Part shown: piece by piece, positions 7,302-15,921 of the stretch
How the letters are laid out: every line of letters begins with the position of its first letter
Numbering within the stretch: position 1 is the first letter of the stretch
From: Oleiagrimonas sp964566965
GTDB taxonomy: Bacteria; Pseudomonadota; Gammaproteobacteria; Xanthomonadales; Rhodanobacteraceae
Assembly (NCBI GenBank): GCA_964566965.1
Contig: CAZMKO010000008.1
Coordinates: 1-56,534, forward strand
Reading direction: 5' to 3'
DNA length: 56,534 bases
Translations under genes and position numbers: made by a program
The notes under the pieces: generated by a model
Told to the model about the DNA's origin: nothing
Databases searched by the model: none
The model's input: only the letters and a program-made list of their open reading frames with translations

Positions 7302-9110
7302 TCAGTTGACGTGGTTGAACTCCGGCATGGCGTCGAATTTTCGGCCCTTGCGCCAGTCTTCCGCGCCGTCGCGCTGGTAGACCACCTTGCCGCCGACAAT
7401 GGTATACAGCACGCGGTTGCGCAGGATGTCCGCGGCCGGCTCGGTCAACAGGTCGCCAGACAGGACCACCAGATCGGCCAGTTTGCCAGGGCTCAGTGAG
7501 CCGAGCTGGTCTTCCTGGAAGATGGCGTAGGCATTGTTCCAGGTATAGGCGCGCAGGGCCTCCAGCCGTGTTTTCGCCTGGTCCGGGAACAGGGTTTTGC
7601 CGTCGCCGTAGGCACGCGTGACCGAGCAGTAGAAGTTGGCGATCGGGTTGGTGTCTTCCACCGGGGTGTCGGTACCATCCAGCACGATGGCACCGCTGTC
7701 GATGAGCGTGTGCCACATGTAGGCACCTTCCTTTGCACGTTTTTCACCCACGCGCGGCACCACCATGGGCGCGTCGGAGCAGGCGTGGATCGACTGCATC
7801 GAGGCAATCACGCCCATCGAGGCGAAGCGCGGCAGGTCTTCGGGCAGCAGATGCTGCGCGTGTTCGATGCGCCAGCGCAGATTGTGCGCGGCCGGGTCGG
7901 CCTCGAAGATGTCCTGGTACAGATCCAGCGTTTCGTGGTTGGCGCGGTCGCCGATGGCGTGCACCGAAACCTGGAAGCCGTCGCGAGCCGCGATGCGGGC
8001 GATCTTGCGGATCTTGTCCATGGCCACCACGTTGATGCCGCTCAGCTTCGGGGCATCGCTGTAGGGCTTGGTGAACCAGGCGCTGTGGGTGCCCAGTGCA
8101 CCGTCGGAAGTAACCTCGCCGATACCGCGCACGGTGAAGTGGTTGTCCGCGTAGCCGATGGTGCGGTAGTCGGCCAGGTGCTTGTCCAGCGAGTCCACCG
8201 ATTCGCCGCGCACGTTGATGTAAAGCCGCATCGACAGGCCCTTGTCGGCTTGCTTTTTCAGCCAGTCGATGGTCTCGAAGTCGGCACCCATGTCGACGAA
8301 GGTGGTGATCCCCTTGCTGATCTCGTTGTCGATGGCGTGCTTCAACACCTGCTCGCGCTCGGCCGCGCGTTCCGCCGGCGGCAGGCTGGACAGGTGCTTC
8401 TCGTAGGCGGCCCAGACCGGGTTTTCGGCGGCATCGCGCAGCATGCCGATGGGATTGCCGTGTGCGTCATGGACGATTTCGCCGCCGTCCGGATCGGGCG
8501 AGTCGCGGTCGATGCCGCCCGCCTTGAGCGCGGCGGCGTTGGCGTAGATGCCGTGGCCACTGGCGTGGTTGAGAATGACCGGATTGTCCGGTGACACGGC
8601 ATCGAGTTTGTCGGGCAGGGGCAGGCCGTCGATGTTCGGCTCGGGCCTGCGGTTCCACTTGGTCTGTTGCCAGCCCTGACCGACGATCCATTGACCGGGC
8701 TCGGCCTTGGCGACGGCCGCCTTGACCAGCGCGACCATGTCCTCCCAGTTGGCGGCCTTGCCGAGATTGATCTGCATCTGGGCGCGGCCGGTGTCCATGA
8801 GGTGGCCGTGGCCTTCGATGAATCCCGGCGCGACGAAGGCGCCGTGGAGATCCAGCACCCGGGTGTCGGGCCCGACGTAATGGGCGATGGACTCGTCGCT
8901 GCCCAGAGCCACGATGCGACTCTCGCGCACCGCCAAGGCTTGTGCCTTCGGCTGCAGTGGATCAAGTGTCGCAATCCGGGCGTTTTTCAGCACCAGTTCG
9001 GCCGGCTTGGTCGCGGGAGGGTACCCGTTGATGGCGTCGGTAGCCTGGGCCATGCCGCCGGCGAGGAACGCCAGCAGGGCGGTTGTGGTCACAAGTCGCA
9101 ACAGTCGCAT
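7302..9110 (-). CDS. exported amidohydrolase of the YtcJ/Amidohydrolase_3 family
   Basis: A 602-residue metal-dependent hydrolase with an N-terminal signal peptide (LLRLVTTTALLAFLAGGMAQA), so it probably works in the periplasm. Metal-binding HGH lies at residues 101-103 (FIEGHGHLMD), and other family segments are TFVDMGAD, VSVHAIGDRAN and WRIEHAQHL. Near the C-terminus are LDGTDTPVEDTNP and LSPGKLADLVVLSGD. Proteins of this group are annotated as N-substituted formamide deformylases, but substrates are mostly unknown. It stands alone, converges with gacA and is divergent from ahpC. Confidence 0.9.
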   Translation of the reverse strand: MRLLRLVTTTALLAFLAGGMAQATDAINGYPPATKPAELVLKNARIATLDPLQPKAQALAVRESRIVALGSDESIAHYVGPDTRVLDLHGAFVAPGFIEGHGHLMDTGRAQMQINLGKAANWEDMVALVKAAVAKAEPGQWIVGQGWQQTKWNRRPEPNIDGLPLPDKLDAVSPDNPVILNHASGHGIYANAAALKAGGIDRDSPDPDGGEIVHDAHGNPIGMLRDAAENPVWAAYEKHLSSLPPAERAAEREQVLKHAIDNEISKGITTFVDMGADFETIDWLKKQADKGLSMRLYINVRGESVDSLDKHLADYRTIGYADNHFTVRGIGEVTSDGALGTHSAWFTKPYSDAPKLSGINVVAMDKIRKIARIAARDGFQVSVHAIGDRANHETLDLYQDIFEADPAAHNLRWRIEHAQHLLPEDLPRFASMGVIASMQSIHACSDAPMVVPRVGEKRAKEGAYMWHTLIDSGAIVLDGTDTPVEDTNPIANFYCSVTRAYGDGKTLFPDQAKTRLEALRAYTWNNAYAIFQEDQLGSLSPGKLADLVVLSGDLLTEPAADILRNRVLYTIVGGKVVYQRDGAEDWRKGRKFDAMPEFNHVN

Positions 9111-9261
9111 TTCTCACCTCGTTTTCCCACCGGATGAATGGCACATTACCGCATATCGCGCCCCGTGCTCACCTGTCGGATGGCCTATCCGATGCCTGCG
9201 TCAGGTATCGGTGCCGCAAAACCGCATGGGGAAAGACATGGGAGGGAAACGGGGCACATTC

Positions 9262-9298
9262 ATAGATTGAAACTATGATGACCAGTAAAACAATCAAT
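9262..9298 (+). promoter_or_regulatory. OxyR operator upstream of ahpC
   Basis: The site reads ATAG-N7-CTAT-N7-AGTA-N7-CAAT with exact 7-base spacing over 37 bp. The first half-site (9262-9276) matches the published ATAGnTnnnAnCTAT consensus at every fixed position. It ends directly against the -35 box, as expected for OxyR activation through RNA polymerase contact. Confidence 0.85.
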
Positions 9299-9326
9299 TT
9301 GAATAATGTTTCTCCGGCGCTAGACT
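9299..9326 (+). promoter_or_regulatory. predicted sigma-70 promoter of ahpC
   Basis: TTGAAT (9299-9304) and TAGACT (9321-9326) are separated by 16 bp and directly abut the OxyR operator. The leader then runs about 40 nt to AAAGGAG before the ahpC start. Confidence 0.65.
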
Positions 9327-9372
9327 GGAACCCGTAGCCAATCCACCCACCCTCCACAAAGGAGTTTTTCGC

Positions 9373-9936
9373 ATGTCACTGATCAACACCGAAATCAAGC
9401 CGTTCAAGGCCCAGGCGTTCAAGCAGGGCAAATTCATCGAAGTCACCGACGCCGACCTGAAGGGCAAGTGGTCGATCGTGTTCTTCTACCCGGCGGACTT
9501 CACCTTCGTGTGTCCGACCGAGCTGGAAGACCTGGCCGACCAGTATGCCGAGTTCCAGAAGATGGGCGTGGAAATCTATTCGGTCTCGACCGATACGCAT
9601 TTCTCGCACAAGGCCTGGCACGACAGCTCCGAGGCGATCAAGAAGATCGACTACACCATGGTCGGCGACCCGACCCACGTCATCGCCCGCAACTTCGAGG
9701 TGCTGATCGAGGAAGACGGCGTGGCCGATCGTGGCACCTTCGTGATCGATCCGGACGGCAAGATCCAGATCGTCGAGATCCACGCCGGCAACATCGGTCG
9801 TGACGCCTCCGAACTGCTGCGCAAGGTCAAGGCCGCGCAGTACGTCGCCGCGCATCCCAACGAAGTGTGCCCGGCCAAGTGGAAGGAAGGCGAGAAGACC
9901 CTGGAGCCGTCCCTGGATCTGGTTGGCAAGATCTGA
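9373..9936 (+). CDS. ahpC: alkyl hydroperoxide reductase subunit C (AhpC peroxiredoxin)
   Basis: A 187-residue typical 2-Cys peroxiredoxin that reduces hydrogen peroxide and organic hydroperoxides in the cytoplasm. The peroxidatic Cys47 sits in the diagnostic FYPADFTFVCPTE, and the resolving Cys166 is in NEVCPAKW. Length and sequence match enteric AhpC closely. A strong AAAGGAG ribosome site precedes the ATG. The gene is preceded by an OxyR operator and followed 291 bp later by its reductase ahpF. A strong hairpin and a palindromic repeat lie in that gap and could make ahpC more abundant than ahpF. Confidence 0.98.
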   Translation: MSLINTEIKPFKAQAFKQGKFIEVTDADLKGKWSIVFFYPADFTFVCPTELEDLADQYAEFQKMGVEIYSVSTDTHFSHKAWHDSSEAIKKIDYTMVGDPTHVIARNFEVLIEEDGVADRGTFVIDPDGKIQIVEIHAGNIGRDASELLRKVKAAQYVAAHPNEVCPAKWKEGEKTLEPSLDLVGKI

Positions 9937-9959
9937 TCGCACCCTGCGTGTGATCCACC

Positions 9960-9986
9960 GGAACCGGGCGCCAGCCGCCCGGTTCC
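9960..9986 (+). other. strong hairpin between ahpC and ahpF
   Basis: An 11-bp perfect stem (9960-9970 with 9976-9986) with a 5-nt loop lies 24 nt after the ahpC stop. No T-run follows, so it is more likely an mRNA-stabilising or attenuating stem than a complete Rho-independent terminator. Confidence 0.55.
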
Positions 9987-10056
9987 ACCCCCGCCGCGCG
10001 TCGGCGCGCATGCCGGGCAGGCTCTTGCAGGGCATCTCGAAAAACCGTGCTTTTTT

Positions 10057-10122
10057 GTGGGAGCGGCTTCAGCCGCGATGACGGGATACCCGCAAGCACT
10101 GATCGGCTGAAGGCACTCCCGC
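10057..10122. repeat. interspersed palindromic repeat, family A (ahpC-ahpF gap)
   Basis: One good copy (10057-10079) of the 23-nt unit GTGGGAGCGG-CTTCAGCC-GCGAT is followed by a degenerate inverted copy (10102-10122). The same family occurs near 14.9, 20.8-21.0, 43.6 and 56.3 kb. Confidence 0.8.
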
Positions 10123-10227
10123 AGGTGGATGCCCGGCACCCGGTTTTTCGATGACAGCAACACGCGTGTACGACACGCCTCACCCCATCCCCACTCACTC
10201 ACGCGCGAACGGCGCCGGAGATTCGTC

Positions 10228-11829
10228 ATGCTGGACAAGACAATGCAAGGCCAGCTCCAGGCCTACATGGAGAAAATTGTTCACCCGATCGAACTCGTGG
10301 CTTCGCTGGACGACGGCGACAAGTCGCGCGAGCTGGGCGAACTGCTGGAAACCGTCGCCGGGTTGTCGGACAAGGTCAGCCTGCGTCGCGACGGCGACGA
10401 TGCGCGCAAGCCCTCGTTCGCCATCGTGCGTACGGGCACCGACGTGCGCGTCGATTTCGCCGGCATCCCGATGGGTCACGAATTCACCTCGCTGGTGCTG
10501 GCGCTGCTGCAGGTCGGCGGTCATCCGGCAAAGATCAGCGACGAGTTGCTCGGGCAGATCCGCGACATCGAAGGCGATTACCGCTTCGAGACCTTCATGT
10601 CGCTGTCGTGCCAGAACTGCCCGGAGACGGTGCAGTCGCTGAACCTGCTCAGCATCCTCAACCCCAACATCAAGCATGTCGCCATCGACGGCGCGCTGTT
10701 CCAGGACGAAGTGGAACGGCTGGAAATCATGTCCGTGCCCACCGTGCTGCTGAACGGCGAAGTGTTCGACCAGGGCCGCATGACCGTGGAGCAGATCGTG
10801 GCCCGCCTGGACAGCGGTTCGGCCGAACGCGACGCCGAAAAGATCCGCGCCCGGGACCCGTTCGAGGTGCTGGTGGTCGGTGGCGGCCCGGCCGGTGCCG
10901 CGGCGGCCATCTATGCCGCGCGCAAAGGCATTCGCACCGGCGTGGCGGCCGAGCGCTTCGGCGGCCAGGTGCTGGATACCATGTCCATCGAGAACTTCAT
11001 CTCGGTCAACTACACCGAAGGCCCCAAGTTGGCCACGGCGCTGGAGTCGCATGTGCACGACTACGACGTGGATGTGATGAACCTGCAGCGCGCCACGAAG
11101 CTGGTGCCGGCCGACGCGTCGGAAAGCGGCCTGGTCGAGGTGGTGCTGGAAAACGGCGCCAGCCTGAAGTCGCGGACGGTGGTGCTGTCCACCGGCGCCC
11201 GCTGGCGCCAGATGGGCGTGCCCGGCGAAAATGAATACCGCAACAAGGGCGTGGCCTACTGCCCGCACTGTGACGGCCCGCTGTACAAGGGCAAGCGTGT
11301 GGCGGTGATCGGCGGCGGGAACTCCGGCGTCGAAGCGGCCATCGACCTGGCCGGCATCGTCAAGCACGTCACCGTGATCGAGTTCGACGGCAAGCTGCGT
11401 GCCGACGAGGTGCTGCAGCGCAAGCTGAAGAGCCTTCCCAACGTCGACATCATCGTCAACGGCCAGACCACGGAGGTGTTGGGCGACGGCCAGAAGGTCA
11501 CCGGCCTGCGTTATACCGACCGCGCCAGCGACGAATCGCGCGACATCGAGCTGGAAGGCATCTTCGTGCAGATCGGCCTGCTGCCCAACACCGAGTGGCT
11601 GAAAGGCACACTGGAACTGTCGCCGCGTGGCGAGATCGTGATCGACGACCGTGGTGCGACCTCGCTGCCGGGCGTGTTCGCCGCCGGCGATGCCACCACA
11701 GTGCCGTACAAGCAGATCGTGATCGCCATGGGTGCCGGTTCCACCGCCGCGCTGAGCGCGTTCGACCATCTCATCCGCCACAGCGCGCCGGCCCCGGTGA
11801 CGGTCGGCAAGGAAACCGCGGCGGCCTGA
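10228..11829 (+). CDS. ahpF: alkyl hydroperoxide reductase subunit F (AhpF)
   Basis: AhpF is the flavoprotein that passes electrons from NAD(P)H to AhpC. The 533-residue product has an N-terminal thioredoxin-like double domain with the redox pair Cys128/Cys131 (SCQNC). An FAD-binding GGGPAGAAAA follows near residue 214, then a thioredoxin-reductase-like CxxC at Cys345/Cys348 (YCPHC) and a second nucleotide-binding GGGNSGVEAA. The C-terminal GVFAAGDATT is the usual flavin motif. The ATG at 10228 fits the family start MLDKTMQGQLQAYMEK and is preceded by GGAG. A longer upstream frame adds 33 unrelated residues. A strong terminator follows. Confidence 0.97.
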   Translation: MLDKTMQGQLQAYMEKIVHPIELVASLDDGDKSRELGELLETVAGLSDKVSLRRDGDDARKPSFAIVRTGTDVRVDFAGIPMGHEFTSLVLALLQVGGHPAKISDELLGQIRDIEGDYRFETFMSLSCQNCPETVQSLNLLSILNPNIKHVAIDGALFQDEVERLEIMSVPTVLLNGEVFDQGRMTVEQIVARLDSGSAERDAEKIRARDPFEVLVVGGGPAGAAAAIYAARKGIRTGVAAERFGGQVLDTMSIENFISVNYTEGPKLATALESHVHDYDVDVMNLQRATKLVPADASESGLVEVVLENGASLKSRTVVLSTGARWRQMGVPGENEYRNKGVAYCPHCDGPLYKGKRVAVIGGGNSGVEAAIDLAGIVKHVTVIEFDGKLRADEVLQRKLKSLPNVDIIVNGQTTEVLGDGQKVTGLRYTDRASDESRDIELEGIFVQIGLLPNTEWLKGTLELSPRGEIVIDDRGATSLPGVFAAGDATTVPYKQIVIAMGAGSTAALSAFDHLIRHSAPAPVTVGKETAAA

Positions 11830-11856
11830 GATTTCCCCATTCCCGACCCGACGGGA

Positions 11857-11890
11857 GCCCGTCATGACGTGAGTCATGGCGGGCTTTTTT
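11857..11890 (+). terminator. Rho-independent terminator of ahpF
   Basis: GCCCGTCATGAC (11857-11868) pairs with GTCATGGCGGGC (11873-11884) with one G-U pair and a GTGA loop, then TTTTTT. This is the clearest forward terminator in the window. Confidence 0.9.
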
Positions 11891-11935
11891 CACAGGCGCC
11901 CTCCCTCCGTAGGTGGGCGGTTTTCTCGCACGCTC

Positions 11936-14761
11936 TCAGCGCAGGCGAAGGAAGTCCGGGCTGACCACGAAGCGGACGGCATCCAACCGCAGTCGGGCGC
12001 GGGGCAGCTCCTGCTCCATGGCGGTCAGTTCCCGGGCCACCGCGTCGATGTCGGCATCGGAGACGGCTGGATTGACGGCCTGCAGGACTTCGAGGCGCGC
12101 GTGTTCGCGTCCCAGCGTGGCGCGTGCTTCGGCCAGCGCCTCTTGTCCGAGGCGGGCGGCTTGGGCCTTGCCGGCCTTTTCGGCCTGTTCCAGCATTGGC
12201 GGAACCATTTTCGCCAGGATCTTGCGATAGCGCCCGATGTCGAAGCGGCGTTCGCCGGCGCGGCGTACCGATTCCGGTGATGGCGCAAACTCCCCGCGCA
12301 CGGTCAGGCGCGAGTCCACGGCGACATCGACGGGCGTCGGCGGCAGGAATCGCGCGGTGTCCAGACGCTGGTCGGCCACGCATTCGAGCACGAATACCGC
12401 CTGCAGCAGCGCGCTGCGCGCCGGCAGTGCATCGTCGATGAGGAACGCGGCATTGCCGCCCTCGGAGGCCAGCAGCAAATCCAGTGCCCCGGCCACCATC
12501 GGGTGGTCCAGGCGCAGCAGGGGCAAATCTTCGCGTGCCAGGGCCAGCGCGCGTGAGAAAGTGGCCTGGCGCGGGCCGTCGGCGAGGCCCGGGAAGGCAT
12601 CGGTGGAAAGGTATTCCGGGTCCAGCAGTAGACGGTCGTTGCCCATTTGTTCGACGTTGATGCCGAAGCTGTCCATCAGCCGCAGGATGAAATCGCTTTC
12701 GCCGGCGTCGTCGTCCACGTCGCGCAGCGAGGCCAGCAGTGTGTCGGCTTCCGGTTCGTGGCGACTGGCCAGATCCAGCAGGCGGTCACGACCGTGTTCC
12801 AACTCGTTGGCCAGTTTTTCGTGCGTGGCACGCGTTTCGCGAATCAGTGCTTCCAGTTCCTGGTCGTGTTCCTCGTCGCCGCCGGCATGCCGCTCGGCCA
12901 GTTCGATCAGGCTGTCGCCGAAACGGCGCAGCAGTTCGCGGCCATCGGCGGGGCTGGAGCGAAAAGCGTCGACGCCTTCGTCGTACCACCTGGCCAGCAC
13001 ATGTTGCGGGCTGCCCTCCACGGTGAGCACATGAATGAAGATGTTGTCGCGCTGGCCGATGCGGTCCAGACGTCCGATGCGCTGCTCCAGCAGGTCGGGG
13101 TCCAGCGGCAGGTCCCACAGCACCAGATGGTGTGCGAACTGGAAGTTGCGACCCTCGGAGCCGATCTCCGAGCACAGCAACAGCCGTGCGCCGTCGGGTT
13201 CGGCGAACCAGGCCGCCTGGCGGTCGCGTTGCAGCATGCCCAGGCCTTCGTGGAAGCGTGCCGCGTCGATGCCGGCGCGCACACGCAGGGCTTCCTCGAT
13301 CGCCAGCACCTTGGCCTGGGTACGGCAGATCAGCAGGAACTTCTCGTTCGGGTTGGCTTCCAGAAGGTCGATCAGGGCGGCGAGGCGCGGGTCGTCGCCA
13401 TAGTCGAGCACAATGTCGGTGGCATGGGGCCGTAGATCGGCATGGAATTCGGCGGCCAGGGTCTGCCGGGTGTCGCCGGACGGATCGTCGTCAGGCAGGT
13501 GGATCCGGTCCGGTACGCGGGCCGGGAAACCGCCGACCACGGCACGCCGGTTGCGGAACATCACGCGGCCGGTGCCGTGGCGGTCGATGAGCGCCTCGAG
13601 AAGATCCGACGCCTGTGCGTCCAGCTTGGCCAGCATGTCCGCGTCATGCGCATAGTGCCGGCGCAGCAGGTCGCGCTGCTCCGGCGTCAATGGCGTGCCG
13701 GCAGCCAGGGCATCGGCGACCGGCGAAAGCGCCGTGTAGCCGTCGGCCTCGGTGAGGTAGGTGTCCAGGTCGTGGTAGCGCGCCGGGTCGAGCAGGCGCA
13801 GCCGCGCGAAATGCGCGCGCCGGCCGAGCTGCTCCGGCGTGGCGGTGACGAGGATCACCCCCGGTGTCGCCGCGGCCAGTGCCTCCACCAGGCGGTAGCG
13901 CGGGCTGGCGCCCTCCGGTGTCCATTCCAGGTGGTGCGCTTCGTCGACGGTCAGCAGATCCCAACCCGCCTCGGTCACCTGACGCGCGCGTTCGGCGTTG
14001 TTTTCGAACAAGCCCAGTCCCGCGATGACCCATTGTTCGTCTTCGAACGGGTTGTGGGTGGGGTCGGATTGGCTGATCGCCTCGCAGCGTTCCTCGTCGA
14101 AGATCGCGAAGGGCAGATTGAAGCGCCGGAACAATTCCACGAACCACTGGTTGACCAGTGCGTCCGGGACCAGTACCAGCACGCGGTCGGCGCGTCCGCG
14201 CGCCAGTTGGCGGGCGATGATCATGCCGGCCTCGATGGTCTTGCCCAGGCCCACTTCATCGGCGAGCAATACCCGCGGCGGGCGGCGTGATGAAGCGATG
14301 CCGGCCACGCGCAATTGGTGGTCGATCAGATCGATGCGGGCACTGGCCAGGCCCCATGCCGGCGCCCGGCGGGCCAGCGCCCGGCGCTTCAGGGCGTCCA
14401 TACGCAATTCGTAGCGTGCGTTGGTGTCGATGCGCCCGCCGATCAGGCGGTCGTCGGCCTGGGTGACGCTCTGTTCGTCGTCGAGCTGGCCCTCGAGCAG
14501 TTCACGCCCCTCGCCGCGGTAGATCAGCAACCCGTCGCGGATTTCCACCCGTTCGACGATGAACGACACGCCTTTGCCGGCAATGCGCTGGCCGGGCCGG
14601 AACTCGGCGCGGGCGAGGGGGGCGGAATCCTGGGCATAGGGTCGCAGGACGCCGGATTTGGCGAAAAAAACCTGAACATGACGTCCATCCACCCGCAGGA
14701 CGGTGCCCAGCCCGAGTTCGGGTTCGGCAGTGGAGATCCAGCGTTGACCGGGTACGAACAT
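11936..14761 (-). CDS. rapA: RNA polymerase-associated ATPase RapA
   Basis: RapA (HepA) is a Swi2/Snf2 ATPase that binds RNA polymerase and recycles it after transcription. The 941-residue protein has N-terminal Tudor-like segments (FVPGQRWISTAEPELGLG), then the helicase core: Walker A GLGKT at 171-175, DEAH at 273-276, TATPEQLG, and the C-terminal lobe SEIGSEGRNFQF followed by EQRIGRLDRIGQ. The length is close to the E. coli protein (968). It converges with ahpF, whose terminator lies between the two. A repeat-rich gap separates its start from piuC. Confidence 0.96.
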   Translation of the reverse strand: MFVPGQRWISTAEPELGLGTVLRVDGRHVQVFFAKSGVLRPYAQDSAPLARAEFRPGQRIAGKGVSFIVERVEIRDGLLIYRGEGRELLEGQLDDEQSVTQADDRLIGGRIDTNARYELRMDALKRRALARRAPAWGLASARIDLIDHQLRVAGIASSRRPPRVLLADEVGLGKTIEAGMIIARQLARGRADRVLVLVPDALVNQWFVELFRRFNLPFAIFDEERCEAISQSDPTHNPFEDEQWVIAGLGLFENNAERARQVTEAGWDLLTVDEAHHLEWTPEGASPRYRLVEALAAATPGVILVTATPEQLGRRAHFARLRLLDPARYHDLDTYLTEADGYTALSPVADALAAGTPLTPEQRDLLRRHYAHDADMLAKLDAQASDLLEALIDRHGTGRVMFRNRRAVVGGFPARVPDRIHLPDDDPSGDTRQTLAAEFHADLRPHATDIVLDYGDDPRLAALIDLLEANPNEKFLLICRTQAKVLAIEEALRVRAGIDAARFHEGLGMLQRDRQAAWFAEPDGARLLLCSEIGSEGRNFQFAHHLVLWDLPLDPDLLEQRIGRLDRIGQRDNIFIHVLTVEGSPQHVLARWYDEGVDAFRSSPADGRELLRRFGDSLIELAERHAGGDEEHDQELEALIRETRATHEKLANELEHGRDRLLDLASRHEPEADTLLASLRDVDDDAGESDFILRLMDSFGINVEQMGNDRLLLDPEYLSTDAFPGLADGPRQATFSRALALAREDLPLLRLDHPMVAGALDLLLASEGGNAAFLIDDALPARSALLQAVFVLECVADQRLDTARFLPPTPVDVAVDSRLTVRGEFAPSPESVRRAGERRFDIGRYRKILAKMVPPMLEQAEKAGKAQAARLGQEALAEARATLGREHARLEVLQAVNPAVSDADIDAVARELTAMEQELPRARLRLDAVRFVVSPDFLRLR

Positions 14762-14853
14762 GCGGCGTCACGACCTGTGTGCGGGGAGCCGGACATTATC
14801 GTGCCAATGGGGGGCGAGGGGAAAGTGCGGGCGGAACCGGGACCCGGAAAAGC

Positions 14854-14982
14854 ATCGCGGCCATGGGCCGCTCCCGCAGGCAACCTCGAAAAACCGGATA
14901 CCCGATATCAATCTGTGGGAGCGGCTTCAGCCGCGATCTGTGCTTGCGGAGATCGGGCCATCGCGGCTGAAGCCGCTCCCAC
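14854..14982. repeat. interspersed palindromic repeat cluster, family A (rapA-piuC gap)
   Basis: Three units lie in the 284-bp gap: an inverted unit with the GGCCATGGGCC core (14854-14877), a direct unit with the GGCTTCAGCC core (14915-14937) and its exact inverted partner (14960-14982). The spacer after the first contains ACCTCGAAAAACCGG, which recurs beside the copies at 20.8 and 43.6 kb. The direct and inverted pair could form a 23-bp stem. Confidence 0.85.
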
Positions 14983-15045
14983 AAAAAACCGGTTTTTTGA
15001 GGTGCCGAACGGGAGCCAGAAATCGATACCCGAGACCGCCACCAA

Positions 15046-15726
15046 CTACGTTTCCGCCCACTTCCGCAACAAATTGTGATAGATGCCGGTAAGTTGCAGC
15101 ACCGCGGCACGATTGGCGTCCTCGGCGGTCAGGGTACGGATGGCGGCGTCCAGCTCGAACAGCATGCGCCGGCGGGTGTCGTCGCGGATCAGGCTTTGCA
15201 CCCAGAAGAAGGCGGCCAGGCGTGCGCCACGGGTGACGGGCGTCACGCGGTGCAGGCTGCTGGCGGGGTAGACGATCAGGTCGCCGGCGGGCAGTTTTAC
15301 TTCGTGTTCGCCATAGGTGTCGCTGATGACGAGTTCGCCGCCGTCGTAGCTGTCCGGTTCATTGATGAACAGCGTGCACGCGATGTCGGTGCGCAGTTGG
15401 TCCGGCGAATCGGTCGGACGCATCACCGCGCCGTCGACATGGAAGCCGTATTGGCCGCCGCCCTCGTAGCGATTGAAGCGCGGCGGCAGGATGCGCTGTG
15501 GCAGGGCGGCGGCATGGAACAAGGGGCTGGCGGCCAGCGCGCGCAGCACCTCGGCCCCGAGTTCGCGGCGCAGGGGCGAGGTGTCGGGCAGCTGACGGTT
15601 GTCCTTCACGCGCGCGCCCTGCGGCCCCACGGTTTCGCGGCCGTCGGTCCACTCGGCCGATGCGAGCCGTGTGCGCATCGCGGTGACATGATCGGCGGCG
15701 AGTACGTCGGGAACGTGTATCAGCAT
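15046..15726 (-). CDS. piuC: PKHD-type 2-oxoglutarate/Fe(II) hydroxylase PiuC
   Basis: A 226-residue dioxygenase of the PiuC/YbiX family, cytoplasmic enzymes found beside siderophore receptors. The iron ligands are His96 and Asp98 (FHVDGAV) and His159 (SSLHRV), and Arg169 is the likely 2-oxoglutarate contact. The ATG at 15726 gives the family N-terminus MLIHVPDVL and the standard length. It lies 195 bp downstream of the TonB-dependent receptor gene on the same strand, matching the fiu-ybiX and piuA-piuC pairs. The substrate of this family has not been firmly established. Confidence 0.94.
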   Translation of the reverse strand: MLIHVPDVLAADHVTAMRTRLASAEWTDGRETVGPQGARVKDNRQLPDTSPLRRELGAEVLRALAASPLFHAAALPQRILPPRFNRYEGGGQYGFHVDGAVMRPTDSPDQLRTDIACTLFINEPDSYDGGELVISDTYGEHEVKLPAGDLIVYPASSLHRVTPVTRGARLAAFFWVQSLIRDDTRRRMLFELDAAIRTLTAEDANRAAVLQLTGIYHNLLRKWAET

Positions 15727-15789
15727 GCGTGGATCCTGGCCATGATGAAGTGAGGGGCGAGGGGCGTGCGTCGATGCAACGACGGGAAT

Positions 15790-15843
15790 ATCGGACAAAA
15801 CATGCCTGTGTTCAGGCTCGACTTGCAAGCGCTTTTGTCCGAT
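15790..15843. other. nested hairpin element between receptor gene and piuC
   Basis: Perfect 11-bp arms (ATCGGACAAAA at 15790-15800, TTTTGTCCGAT at 15833-15843) enclose a 5-bp hairpin GCCTG-TGTT-CAGGC (15804-15817) and the palindrome CTTGCAAG (15822-15829). On the minus strand it sits between the receptor stop and the piuC start, where it could limit read-through or process the message. Confidence 0.6.
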
Positions 15844-15921
15844 CCCCGGTGCCGCATTCCCGGTCGGTGACTCTCGCGCCCTCGCTACTTGCCCCCGGTT
15901 TTTCGGCCCGCGGCCCTTTCC

